Source: CALESS01 sp964405455
GTDB taxonomy: Bacteria; Chloroflexota; Anaerolineae; Anaerolineales; Anaerolineaceae
Assembly (NCBI GenBank): GCA_964405455.1
Contig: CAYOOA010000025.1
Span: forward strand, 1 to 29,659
Length of the DNA: 29,659 nt
Reading direction: 5' to 3'
The translations under genes and the position numbers were made by a program. Every line of letters begins with the position of its first letter. Position 1 is the stretch's first letter. A model generated the notes under the pieces. It was not told where the DNA came from, ran no database searches, and saw only the letters and a list, made by a program, of their open reading frames with translations. Below, one piece after another: positions 7,412-14,375 of this stretch.

Positions 7412-8651
7412 GGGCTTCAACCTCCCAGGGAATCTCAACATAGATGGAAGTACCAACGCCCGGAGAGGATTCTATTGTGAGCACCCCACCCACCAAAGAG
7501 GCACGTTCTTCCATCCCATACAGTCCGAGGCGTTTTAGCTTCTTATTCCTGAGACGCACTTCCTGAAGGTCAAACCCAATTCCGTTATCCTCTATGATAA
7601 CGGTCATGGATTTCTCGCCCTTGTTCAATAGGATGCTTGCTTTATTTGCCCTGGCATGCCTGGCCACGTTGGTCAGGGATTCCTGGACAATCCGGTAAAC
7701 CATGATTTCTGCTTCGCGGGAGAGACGTTTTTCAGATGTGCCGATAATTTCATAATCTACCTGGATGCCCAATCGGGTTGGACATTCAGCAATATATTGT
7801 GTCAGGGCGGGAATCAAACCAAGGTCGTCCAATGCGGTGGGTCGTAATTCCAGGGCAAGATCATGAATGGAGGAGATCATCCCGGAAACGGTTGTGGTCA
7901 TACTGCCAATCAAGTTTTCCCGCCCGGAGCACTCGCTGGATTTTTCAAGCAGGCCAAGTCCAATCAAGAGTGAACTCAGGTTTTGTCCCATTTCATCATG
8001 CAATTCGCGAGATATTCTCCGCCGTTCTTCTTCCTGGGCTGTAACTACATTAACCAGTAATTTCTTCAACATTTGTTCTTTATTTTGCAGCTCTTCCCAT
8101 AAGAGGGCATTTTCAATGGCAACTGCAAGGGGAGGGGCGATCCGACGAAGTAGTTCTATATCCGTGCTTGGAATTTGGCCTGGCTGTGTAAAGGCAATAT
8201 TAAGCTGCCCCACCAGGCGGGATTTCGTCATCATGGGAATGGAAACATGACCGGTGATTTTTCGATCCGGCTCACCTTCGACTTTCACCAATGGACAGCC
8301 AGGCGAGAGCCGATTAATGATGACTACTTCCTTAGTTTTGCGGACGCGATCACAGACACAATTGACCAGGCAGGGAGTGGCCTTTCCGGTAGCATTGGAA
8401 AAACAAAGCCCCTGGTGACCGACGAAGGAATAACACCCGCCATCTGCATCATGCAGGCAAACCCAACCAACCGCCGCATTAACAGTCGCAAGAACAAAAC
8501 TCAAGGCTTGCTCCAATGTTTCTGATAGACGGTTGGTGCTGCTGATGATTTCAAGAATGGAATTCAGAATCATCAGTTCACGGGTTTTTTGATCTTGCGG
8601 TGTATTGCCGGGAGAGGGGTGATTTTCAATGACATGCATATCAAGTGTCAT
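7404..8651 (-). CDS. Cytoplasmic GAF-domain sensor histidine kinase (NarX/DegS-like, HisKA_3)
   Basis: 415 aa, no membrane segment. A GAF domain spans about 35-185, followed by a short coiled coil (about 183-210). The dimerisation/phospho-acceptor segment EEERRRISRELHDEMGQNL has H218 as the phosphorylated histidine. A HATPase_c domain has the N box QESLTNVARHARA and the G1 box DNGIGF. The GAF domain holds seven cysteines within about 55 residues (C65, C73, C83, C94, C98, C100, C119), including CLVNCVCDRV, which suggests a metal, Fe-S or redox sensor. That role is inference. It forms an operon with the response regulator (8-nt overlap) and is divergent from the hydrogenase operon, sharing a 262-bp intergenic region. 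ATG 8651 is chosen; an internal ATG at 8639 is the only close alternative. Confidence 0.9.
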   Translation of the reverse strand: MTLDMHVIENHPSPGNTPQDQKTRELMILNSILEIISSTNRLSETLEQALSFVLATVNAAVGWVCLHDADGGCYSFVGHQGLCFSNATGKATPCLVNCVCDRVRKTKEVVIINRLSPGCPLVKVEGEPDRKITGHVSIPMMTKSRLVGQLNIAFTQPGQIPSTDIELLRRIAPPLAVAIENALLWEELQNKEQMLKKLLVNVVTAQEEERRRISRELHDEMGQNLSSLLIGLGLLEKSSECSGRENLIGSMTTTVSGMISSIHDLALELRPTALDDLGLIPALTQYIAECPTRLGIQVDYEIIGTSEKRLSREAEIMVYRIVQESLTNVARHARANKASILLNKGEKSMTVIIEDNGIGFDLQEVRLRNKKLKRLGLYGMEERASLVGGVLTIESSPGVGTSIYVEIPWEVEAHD

Positions 8652-8693
8652 TCAACTGCCACCTATTCCTAAGGATCAAGACAATTCATGTCT

Positions 8694-8721
8694 ATTATAT
8701 GCCTAATTCAGATTTTGTAAG
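8694..8721 (-). promoter_or_regulatory. Promoter of the histidine kinase/response regulator operon
   Basis: On the minus strand a perfect TATAAT (8694-8699) lies 16 bp from CTTACA (8716-8721), which matches the -35 consensus at four of six positions. Predicted initiation near 8686 leaves a 35-nt leader. Confidence 0.6.
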
Positions 8722-8728
8722 GATTTTC

Positions 8729-8742
8729 CTGACAGATGTCAG
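8729..8742. promoter_or_regulatory. Candidate operator, 14-bp palindrome
   Basis: CTGACA-GA-TGTCAG is a perfect 6-bp inverted repeat with a 2-bp spacer, just upstream of the kinase -35 in the intergenic region shared with the hydrogenase operon. Size and symmetry fit a dimeric regulator such as the NarL-type response regulator encoded next to it. No second copy was noticed. Confidence 0.4.
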
Positions 8743-8858
8743 AGAATATCCGATGGTTTATAGGGATGAACCTGATAGACGCAAGGAAATGGATTTGCTA
8801 ATATCATTTAATCCAATAGCTATCCAATTTAGAAGGATTATTCTGCCTGGGTTCCGTA

Positions 8859-8886
8859 TTGGAGTTTTTAATTCATTTCTTATTCT
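8859..8886 (+). promoter_or_regulatory. Possible hydrogenase operon promoter
   Basis: TTGGAG (8859-8864) and TATTCT (8881-8886) are separated by 16 bp. Predicted initiation near 8893 leaves about 20 nt before the ATG at 8914, with GGGAGC in between as a ribosome binding site. The match is modest and other placements in this AT-rich spacer are possible. Confidence 0.3.
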
Positions 8887-8913
8887 CACTCCAGGAAAAA
8901 GGGAGCAAAGCCT

Positions 8914-10062
8914 ATGACCCCAGAAGAGAAGAGCATTTCAGAGAGTTTGCAGGATCGGGGCATTAACCGCAGGGACTTCCTCAAGTTCTGTGCCTTGATG
9001 GCAGCCACCCTTGCCATGCCCAAGACGGTCCGGGCCGAGATTGCCAGGGCGCTGGATACAGCCAAACGGACCCCGGTGATCTGGTTGGAGTTCCAGGATT
9101 GCGCGGGTTGCAGCGAGTCGTTCCTGAGAGCTTCTCGCCCATCGGCAGCGGAAGTAGTTCTTGAAACTCTTTCGGTGGATTACCATGAGACGATCATGGC
9201 AGCTGCCGGCCGTCAAGCGGAGGAAGCCAAAGCAAAGACCATCCAGGAAGGGGGCTATCTTTTGGTCGTAGAAGGATCGATCCCGCATGGTGACAGCAGC
9301 TTTTACTGCTGTGTGGGGGGAAGAAGCGCGGAAGACCTTTTAAAAGAAGCTGCAGCAAACGCAATTGCAGTTATTGCAGTAGGTAGTTGTGCCTCTTTTG
9401 GCGGAATCCCAAAAGCATCACCCAATCCAACCAATGCCACCAGTGTAATGGACCTGGTCACTGACAAGCCGGTGCTCAACCTGCCGGGGTGTCCATATAA
9501 CGTGGTGAATTTAACCGCGACGGTGGTCCATTTCCTGACCTTCAAAGCCCTGCCCGCCATGGATGATTTGCACCGACCGTTGTTTGCCTACGGCAGTTTG
9601 ATTCATGATAATTGTGAACGACGCGGGCATTTTGATAAGGGTGAATTCGTGCGCGCCTGGGGGGATGTCTACCATCAAAACGGCTGGTGTATGTACCAAA
9701 TGGGTTGCAAGGGCCCAGTCACGTTTCACAATTGCCCGTCAGTGCGCTGGAATGAAGGCGTGAATTGGCCAGTTGGGGGCGGGCATGGGTGCATTGGCTG
9801 CTCGGAACCGGATTTCTGGGAAATGCCAACTTATGTACCAGTAAAACTGACCGATGTAACGCCAGCTGCTGCATATGCGCCTGTTGGAGCCCAGGAGGGT
9901 AAAATCACTCCGGAAGGTGTGGCCGTAACAGCGGGAACAGTCGGCGTCGTTGCTGGCGCAGCCCTGGCATTTGGTTATTCGGTCATGACCAACCGGATGA
10001 AGGGGATAGAACCGGACGTGGCAGAGGAAGAGAAACCAGAAGATAAGCCAGAAGAGCATTAA
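8914..10062 (+). CDS. hybO: [NiFe] hydrogenase small subunit (HybO-like, group 1)
   Basis: 382 aa. The Tat signal has R19-R20 (NRRDFLKFCALMAATLAMP). Proximal [4Fe-4S] ligands are C63, C66, C159 and C193; distal ligands are H231, C234, C259 and C265; medial-cluster ligands are C274, C293 and C296. Gly65 and Gly164 occupy the two extra cysteine positions of oxygen-tolerant enzymes, so an ordinary oxygen-sensitive proximal cluster is expected. Pro286 sits in the NWPVGGGHGCIGC region, consistent with a [3Fe-4S] medial cluster. A C-terminal hydrophobic helix (about 337-358) anchors the protein, followed by an acidic tail. It passes electrons from the Ni-Fe site in the large subunit to HybA/HybB. 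It is the first gene of a five-gene operon and is predicted to be exported together with the large subunit. Confidence 0.93.
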   Translation: MTPEEKSISESLQDRGINRRDFLKFCALMAATLAMPKTVRAEIARALDTAKRTPVIWLEFQDCAGCSESFLRASRPSAAEVVLETLSVDYHETIMAAAGRQAEEAKAKTIQEGGYLLVVEGSIPHGDSSFYCCVGGRSAEDLLKEAAANAIAVIAVGSCASFGGIPKASPNPTNATSVMDLVTDKPVLNLPGCPYNVVNLTATVVHFLTFKALPAMDDLHRPLFAYGSLIHDNCERRGHFDKGEFVRAWGDVYHQNGWCMYQMGCKGPVTFHNCPSVRWNEGVNWPVGGGHGCIGCSEPDFWEMPTYVPVKLTDVTPAAAYAPVGAQEGKITPEGVAVTAGTVGVVAGAALAFGYSVMTNRMKGIEPDVAEEEKPEDKPEEH

Positions 10063-10088
10063 TCCACCAGGCAAAAAGGAAGGAAACC

Positions 10089-10964
10089 ATGCCTATCAGC
10101 CGAAGAGAATTCTTCAAGATTGCTGGCGCCAGTCTGGGTGGAGCTGCTCTGGCTTCCGTTGCAGAGCCGGTCAAAGCAAAATCCGCTGATGCCAGCGCTT
10201 CCATGTTATACGATTCCACCATTTGCGTGGGCTGCCGGGCCTGCCAGGTGGCTTGTAAGAAGCGTTCCAATCTACGCCACGAGACAGATGCCCAGGGTCT
10301 GCACGAAGCCCCCACAGATTTGAGCGCATACACATGGACGTTGATCAAATTATATAAAAACGGTGATGAGACGTCCTTTGTCAAGAACCAATGCATGCAT
10401 TGTGAAGAGCCCGCCTGCGTCTCCGTCTGCCCGGTAGCTGCTTTGGAAAAAACAGACAGCGGCCCGGTGATTTATCACGCGGAGCGCTGCATTGGTTGCC
10501 GGTACTGCATGGCAGCCTGCCCGTTTGGCATTCCCAAATCCCAGTGGGACAAACCACTCCCGTACATTCAAAAATGTGATTTTTGTGCTGATCGGCAGGC
10601 ACAAGGTGAACAACCTGCCTGTGGTGAGGCTTGCCCGACCGGCGCACTCATTTTTGGAACCCGGGCTGAAATGTTACAGACGGCCCATACCCGGTTGCAG
10701 AACGATGGAAGATATATTCAGCATGTATATGGTGAAACCGAAGCCGGTGGGACCTCCATGTTGTATATTTCCCAGGTCGGTTTTGATAAACTGGGATTCC
10801 CGGAATTAAAGAATAAGGATCTGCCGTCGATCGATTGGCCTTACATGAAAGCGGTCCCCTGGGTGGTTGGCATTGTGGCTTCTCTCAGTACGGCGATCTA
10901 TTTCCGAACTCACCGGAATGAGAAAATCTCCGGAAAGGAGTCAGACGATGGCCACACTAATTAA
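10089..10964 (+). CDS. hybA: Tat-exported four-cluster ferredoxin subunit (HybA-like)
   Basis: 291 aa. The N-terminus SRREFFKIAGASLGGAALA is a twin-arginine signal. Four cysteine groups follow: CVGCRACQVACKK, CMHCEEPACVSVCPVAAL, CIGCRYCMAACPFG, and CDFCADRQ with a later CGEACP. This is the pattern of DmsB/HybA-type proteins with four [4Fe-4S] clusters. A single C-terminal helix (about 256-276, WVVGIVASLSTAIYF) anchors it to the membrane, a feature also seen in HybA. It relays electrons from the hydrogenase small subunit to the membrane quinone module. The preceding AGGAAGGAAACC gives a strong ribosome binding site. The gene overlaps the next by 17 nt. Confidence 0.92.
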   Translation: MPISRREFFKIAGASLGGAALASVAEPVKAKSADASASMLYDSTICVGCRACQVACKKRSNLRHETDAQGLHEAPTDLSAYTWTLIKLYKNGDETSFVKNQCMHCEEPACVSVCPVAALEKTDSGPVIYHAERCIGCRYCMAACPFGIPKSQWDKPLPYIQKCDFCADRQAQGEQPACGEACPTGALIFGTRAEMLQTAHTRLQNDGRYIQHVYGETEAGGTSMLYISQVGFDKLGFPELKNKDLPSIDWPYMKAVPWVVGIVASLSTAIYFRTHRNEKISGKESDDGHTN

Positions 10965-12120
10965 AAGGCTCCAGATACGAAAATATCCAATTGGCCCTGG
11001 AATGGTCTTGATTTGGATTCTTGGTGCTATTGGCCTGAGTGTGGCTGTCTATCGTTGGTTTGCCGGGCTCGGACCAACAACAAACCTGAGTGACGGCCGT
11101 GGTTGGGGAATCTGGATTAGCTTCGATATGATGAGCGGTATCGGGTTGGCTGCCGGCGCATTCACGGTTGCGGCAGTGGTGCATATTTTCAACCTGAAGA
11201 AATTTTACCCGCTCCTCCGGCCGACCATTCTGACCGGATTCATCAGCTACATCCTGGCTGCCTTAACCCTCCTGGTTGACCTGGGGCAACCGCAGCGCAT
11301 TTGGCACCTGCTGATTTACGGCAATATTCATTCACCACTCTTTGAAATTGGCTGGTGTGTCATGTTGTATACAACCGTGCTGATGTTGGAATTCAGTCCG
11401 GTTGTATTTGAAGCCCTGGGCTGGAAGGCACCGCTCAAGATTTTGCGGGCGATTACCATTCCGCTGATCATTGCAGGTGTGACGCTTTCAACCTTGCACC
11501 AATCCACCCTTGGAACCATGTTGACGATTTTGCCGTATCGAATTCACCCGCTCTGGTATACGCCGTTGCTTCCAGTTTATTACTTCCTGACGGCCGTGGC
11601 GGCCGGATTGGCGATGACGGTGTTTGAATCTTACCATTCAGCCCGGACGTACGGCTATCCCTTTGAATTGAAGCTGGTTTCCAGCCTGACGAAGGCGGTT
11701 CCATACGTGCTTGGCCTGTACCTGGTGATAAAAATCGTCGAGTTGATTGTGACCGGCGATTACCAATACCTGCTGCAGGGCGGTGTACCGGCCATCATGT
11801 TCATCATCGAAATGCTGGGCGGGGTTGTGGTGCCGATCCTGTTCTTTGCTGATCCCAAGACGCGGAATGACCTGAATGGGATCACCTGGGCGGCATTCTT
11901 CACCATGGGTGGTTTGATCCTAAACCGGATCAATACTGCGTTGATTTTCTTCAACGGTGCCTATTATGTGCCTTCCCTGGCTGAAGTGGCAGTCTCGGTC
12001 GGGTTAACCTGCCTGGGCTTGATCCTGTTTGATGCCGCAGTGCGCTTCCTGCCGCTTCTTCCCCAATATCATGAACACACCAACCATCCTGAAACTCACA
12101 AGGAGACTTCAAATGCCTAA
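10948..12120 (+). CDS. hybB: HybB/NrfD-family membrane subunit of hydrogenase
   Basis: 390 aa from ATG 10948, chosen over the upstream frame start at 10867 because GGAAAGGAG lies just before it and the length matches HybB (about 390). The protein is almost entirely hydrophobic with roughly ten membrane helices, for example VLIWILGAIGLSVAVYRW near the start and later LTGFISYILAALTLLVDLG. NrfD/PsrC-family proteins carry a quinone site and no cofactors; here the likely role is passing electrons from HybA to menaquinone, perhaps with proton movement. It overlaps HybA by 17 nt and the large-subunit gene by 8 nt, so translation is coupled along the operon. Confidence 0.9.
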   Translation: MATLIKRLQIRKYPIGPGMVLIWILGAIGLSVAVYRWFAGLGPTTNLSDGRGWGIWISFDMMSGIGLAAGAFTVAAVVHIFNLKKFYPLLRPTILTGFISYILAALTLLVDLGQPQRIWHLLIYGNIHSPLFEIGWCVMLYTTVLMLEFSPVVFEALGWKAPLKILRAITIPLIIAGVTLSTLHQSTLGTMLTILPYRIHPLWYTPLLPVYYFLTAVAAGLAMTVFESYHSARTYGYPFELKLVSSLTKAVPYVLGLYLVIKIVELIVTGDYQYLLQGGVPAIMFIIEMLGGVVVPILFFADPKTRNDLNGITWAAFFTMGGLILNRINTALIFFNGAYYVPSLAEVAVSVGLTCLGLILFDAAVRFLPLLPQYHEHTNHPETHKETSNA

Positions 12121-13828
12121 AATTGCCATTGATCCCGTTACCCGTATTGAAGGCCACTTGCGCATCGAGGTGGAAGTGCAAGATGGCGTTGTCACCAAGG
12201 CCTGGTCCTCCAGCACGATGTGGCGAGGGATTGAACTCATCTTGAAAGGACGGGATCCGCGCGATGCCTGGACGTTTGCCCAGCGCATCTGCGGTGTTTG
12301 AACGACCGTACACGCACTCAGCTCCGTGCGAGCTGTCGAAGATGCTTTGAAGATCCAGATCCCGACTAATGCCCGCCTCATCCGCAATATTATTGAGGCC
12401 ATCCAATATATCCAGGATCATGTCGTTCACTTCTATCACCTCCACGCCCTGGACTGGGTGGATGTTGTCAGCGCCCTGGATGCCAGTCCGGAAGCTACTT
12501 CACAACTGGCTCAATCCATTTCGGATTGGCCGAAATCCAGCGCAGACTATTTCAAAGGCGTCCAGGAACGGATAAAGACATTTGTAGCCAGCGGCCAGTT
12601 GGGCATCTTTGCCAACGCCTACTGGGGTCACCCGGCCTATAAACTGCCCCCCGAAGCGAACCTGATGGCGGTTGCCCACTACCTGGAAGCCCTGGATTGG
12701 CAGCGCGAAGTAATCAAAGCCCACGCCATCCTGGGCACCAAGAACCCTCACCTGCAAACCTACCTGGTGGGCGGCATGGCCAATGCCATCAATCCGAATA
12801 GCACGGCCGCCTTGAATGCAGATAAGATCGCATACCTGCTGGAACTTTTCGCCAAGGCCAGGGATTTTGTTGAGAAGGTGTATCTGCCGGATGTGCTGGC
12901 GGTGGCACCTTTCTACCTGGAATGGGCGGGAGTCGGGGAAGGCCTGGGCAATTTCATGTCCTATGGAGACTTCCCACTGACGAATACCGTCTCCAGCAAT
13001 GAGCCGGGAGAACTATTCATCCCGCGCGGTGTCATCCTGAACCGGGATTTGAGTAAGGTCTATCCGCTGGATGAGAAGCTGATCTCGGAATATGTCATGC
13101 ATTCCTGGTATTCTTATAATGATGAAACTTCCGGCCTGCACCCTTCCGTCGGAGAAACAAAGCCGAATTACACCGGCCCAAAACCGCCGTATGACTTCCT
13201 CGATACGGACAATAAATACTCTTGGTTAAAAGCTCCGCGATATGATGGGAAATCAATGGAGGTTGGCCCGCTGGCGAGGATGTTGGTGGCTTATGCATCC
13301 GGACATGAGCGGGTGAAATTCTGGGTGGATGCTGTGCTTTCCAAGCTGAATGCCGGCCCGGAAGTTCTCTTCTCAACCCTGGGACGGGTGGCCGCCCGCT
13401 GCGTGGAAACCGTTGTGATGGCTGAGAAACTGCAAGAGTGGACGATGCAACTGGCAACCAATATTGGCAGCGGAGATTACCAGACGCATGAAAATGCGCA
13501 TTGGGATCCCGCCACCTGGCCCACTGAGGCCATGGGTTGGGGCTGGTCGGAGGCTCCCCGCGGTGCTCTCGGCCACTGGGTACACATCAAAGACGGCAAG
13601 ATCGTCAATTACCAGGCGATTGTTCCCTCGACCTGGAACGGCTCCCCGCGGGATGTGAACAGCCTGCCCGGGGCTTATGAAGCCGCCCTGGTGGGTACGC
13701 CGGTTGCTGACCCGGAAAAACCGTTGGAGGTTTTGCGGACGGTTCACTCCTTTGATCCATGCATGGCCTGCGCAGTTCACCTGCTTGACCCGAATGGAAA
13801 CGAGTTGAGCATGATCAAGGTGGTGTAG
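12113..13828 (+). CDS. hybC: [NiFe] hydrogenase large subunit with in-frame TGA (candidate selenocysteine 63)
   Basis: 571 aa if TGA 12299-12301 is read as selenocysteine. The start is ATG 12113 with AAGGAG seven bases upstream, overlapping hybB by 8 nt. The L1 motif reads R-I-C60-G-V-(TGA63)-T-T-V-H67, where homologues have RICGVC...H. The frame then stays open for 508 codons to the normal L2 motif D-P-C550-M-A-C553-A-V-H556, followed by a 15-residue tail that the maturation protease should remove after His556. Group 1 landmarks are present: IDPVTRIEGHLRIEVEV, TSGLHPSVGETKPNYTGPKP, GRVAARCVETV. The TGA falls on the second L1 cysteine, which by homology bridges Ni and Fe. Sec insertion, sequencing error or nonsense mutation are the options; the nearby hairpin and otherwise intact frame favour Sec. 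It oxidises H2 outside the membrane. Confidence 0.85.
12299..12301 (+). other. In-frame TGA at second L1 nickel-ligand position (candidate Sec codon)
   Basis: The codons read CGC ATC TGC GGT GTT TGA ACG ACC GTA CAC. TGA replaces the TGC/TGT expected for the second cysteine of CxxC. TGA serves as an ordinary stop in neighbouring genes (for example the hybD-like gene at 14295-14297 and the ABC gene at 20546-20548), so it is not reassigned genome-wide. Confidence 0.75.
12319..12335 (+). promoter_or_regulatory. Candidate bacterial SECIS hairpin
   Basis: CAGCTC (12319-12324) pairs perfectly with GAGCTG (12330-12335) around the five-base loop CGTGC. The loop begins 23 nt after the TGA and has G as its second base, followed by U. 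This agrees with the general bacterial SECIS model of a short hairpin just downstream of UGA with a G near the start of its loop. A competing hairpin (CGCAC 12313-12317 with GTGCG 12326-12330) overlaps it. Confidence 0.5.
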
Positions 13829-13832
13829 GCCG

Positions 13833-14297
13833 ATGCCAAGAGATTTGATTCTTGGAGTTGGCAACTTGCTGCTGAGCGATGAGGGTGTTGGCATTCATGC
13901 GGTACGCCGGTTGCTGGAGCGAGGAGACCTGCCCGAAGAGATCCAGATTGTCGATGGTGGAACTGCTGGTCTGGCTCTGATGGTCTACCTGGAGGATGTT
14001 GACCGCCTGGTGATCATCGACGCGATGGAGACCGGGGGACCTCCCGGCACGCTGGTACGCTTGTCTGGGAATCAGATCCCGGCCTATATGGCGCTAAAGG
14101 TCAGTCCGCATGAAATTACCCTGCCGGATTTCCTGGCGGCAGCCAAGCTGCGCGACCTGTACCCACGGGAAGTCATTGTCTGGGGCGTACAACCGGAATC
14201 CATGGAGGTGGGAATCGAACTTTCTCCTACCCTGGCAGCCCGCCTGGATGAACTGGTGGATCTCGTGGTGGCTGAGATTCAACCGGTGACCACCTGA
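13833..14297 (+). CDS. hybD: Hydrogenase maturation protease (HyaD/HybD family)
   Basis: 154 aa, starting 4 bp after the large-subunit stop. The N-terminus DLILGVGNLLLSDEGVGIHA is the family signature and includes the conserved acidic residue of the nickel-sensing site. Further conserved points are VDGGTAGLAL, the Asp in VIIDAMETG, and the His in KVSPHEITLPDF. These nickel-dependent endopeptidases cut the C-terminal tail of the large subunit once nickel is in place, which closes the active site. The adjacent large subunit has the matching 15-residue tail. It is the last gene of the operon; no hypA-F genes follow, so the rest of maturation is encoded elsewhere. Confidence 0.93.
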   Translation: MPRDLILGVGNLLLSDEGVGIHAVRRLLERGDLPEEIQIVDGGTAGLALMVYLEDVDRLVIIDAMETGGPPGTLVRLSGNQIPAYMALKVSPHEITLPDFLAAAKLRDLYPREVIVWGVQPESMEVGIELSPTLAARLDELVDLVVAEIQPVTT

Positions 14298-14320
14298 GCC
14301 GTAGATTGATTTTGAAATAA

Positions 14321-14354
14321 CAAACCCTCAAGGAAGTAATTCCTTGAGGGTTTG
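14321..14354. terminator. Bidirectional terminator between hydrogenase operon and glmS
   Basis: A perfect 15-bp stem (14321-14335 with 14340-14354) carries a GTAA tetraloop of the stable GNRA type. The stem ends in CAAACCC/GGGTTTG and is followed by TGTTTTGTG on the plus strand. It sits between convergent stops at 14297 and 14376. Confidence 0.88.
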
Positions 14355-14375
14355 TGTTTTGTGAGGGGGATTAAA

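Noticed and set aside
6782..7456. Long minus-strand frame through the N run
   Set aside because: It is translated through undetermined bases in the wrong frame. The correct protein appears only after merging the 55-bp flanks.
8645..8917. Plus-strand ORF in the intergenic region before hybO
   Set aside because: It overlaps the kinase promoter and start and the hybO start, has no ribosome binding site, and its sequence is low-information.
12299..12301. TGA read as tryptophan or as proof of a pseudogene
   Set aside because: TGA ends ordinary genes nearby (for example at 14295 and 20546), so it is not reassigned to Trp, and Trp would not serve as a metal ligand. The remaining frame and the L2 motif are intact with no other lesions, which is unlike a decaying gene. 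Error remains possible.
12313..12330. Alternative hairpin CGCAC/GTGCG with loop TCAGCTCC as the SECIS
   Set aside because: A 5-bp stem with no G in the first two loop bases. It fits the bacterial SECIS model less well than 12319-12335.
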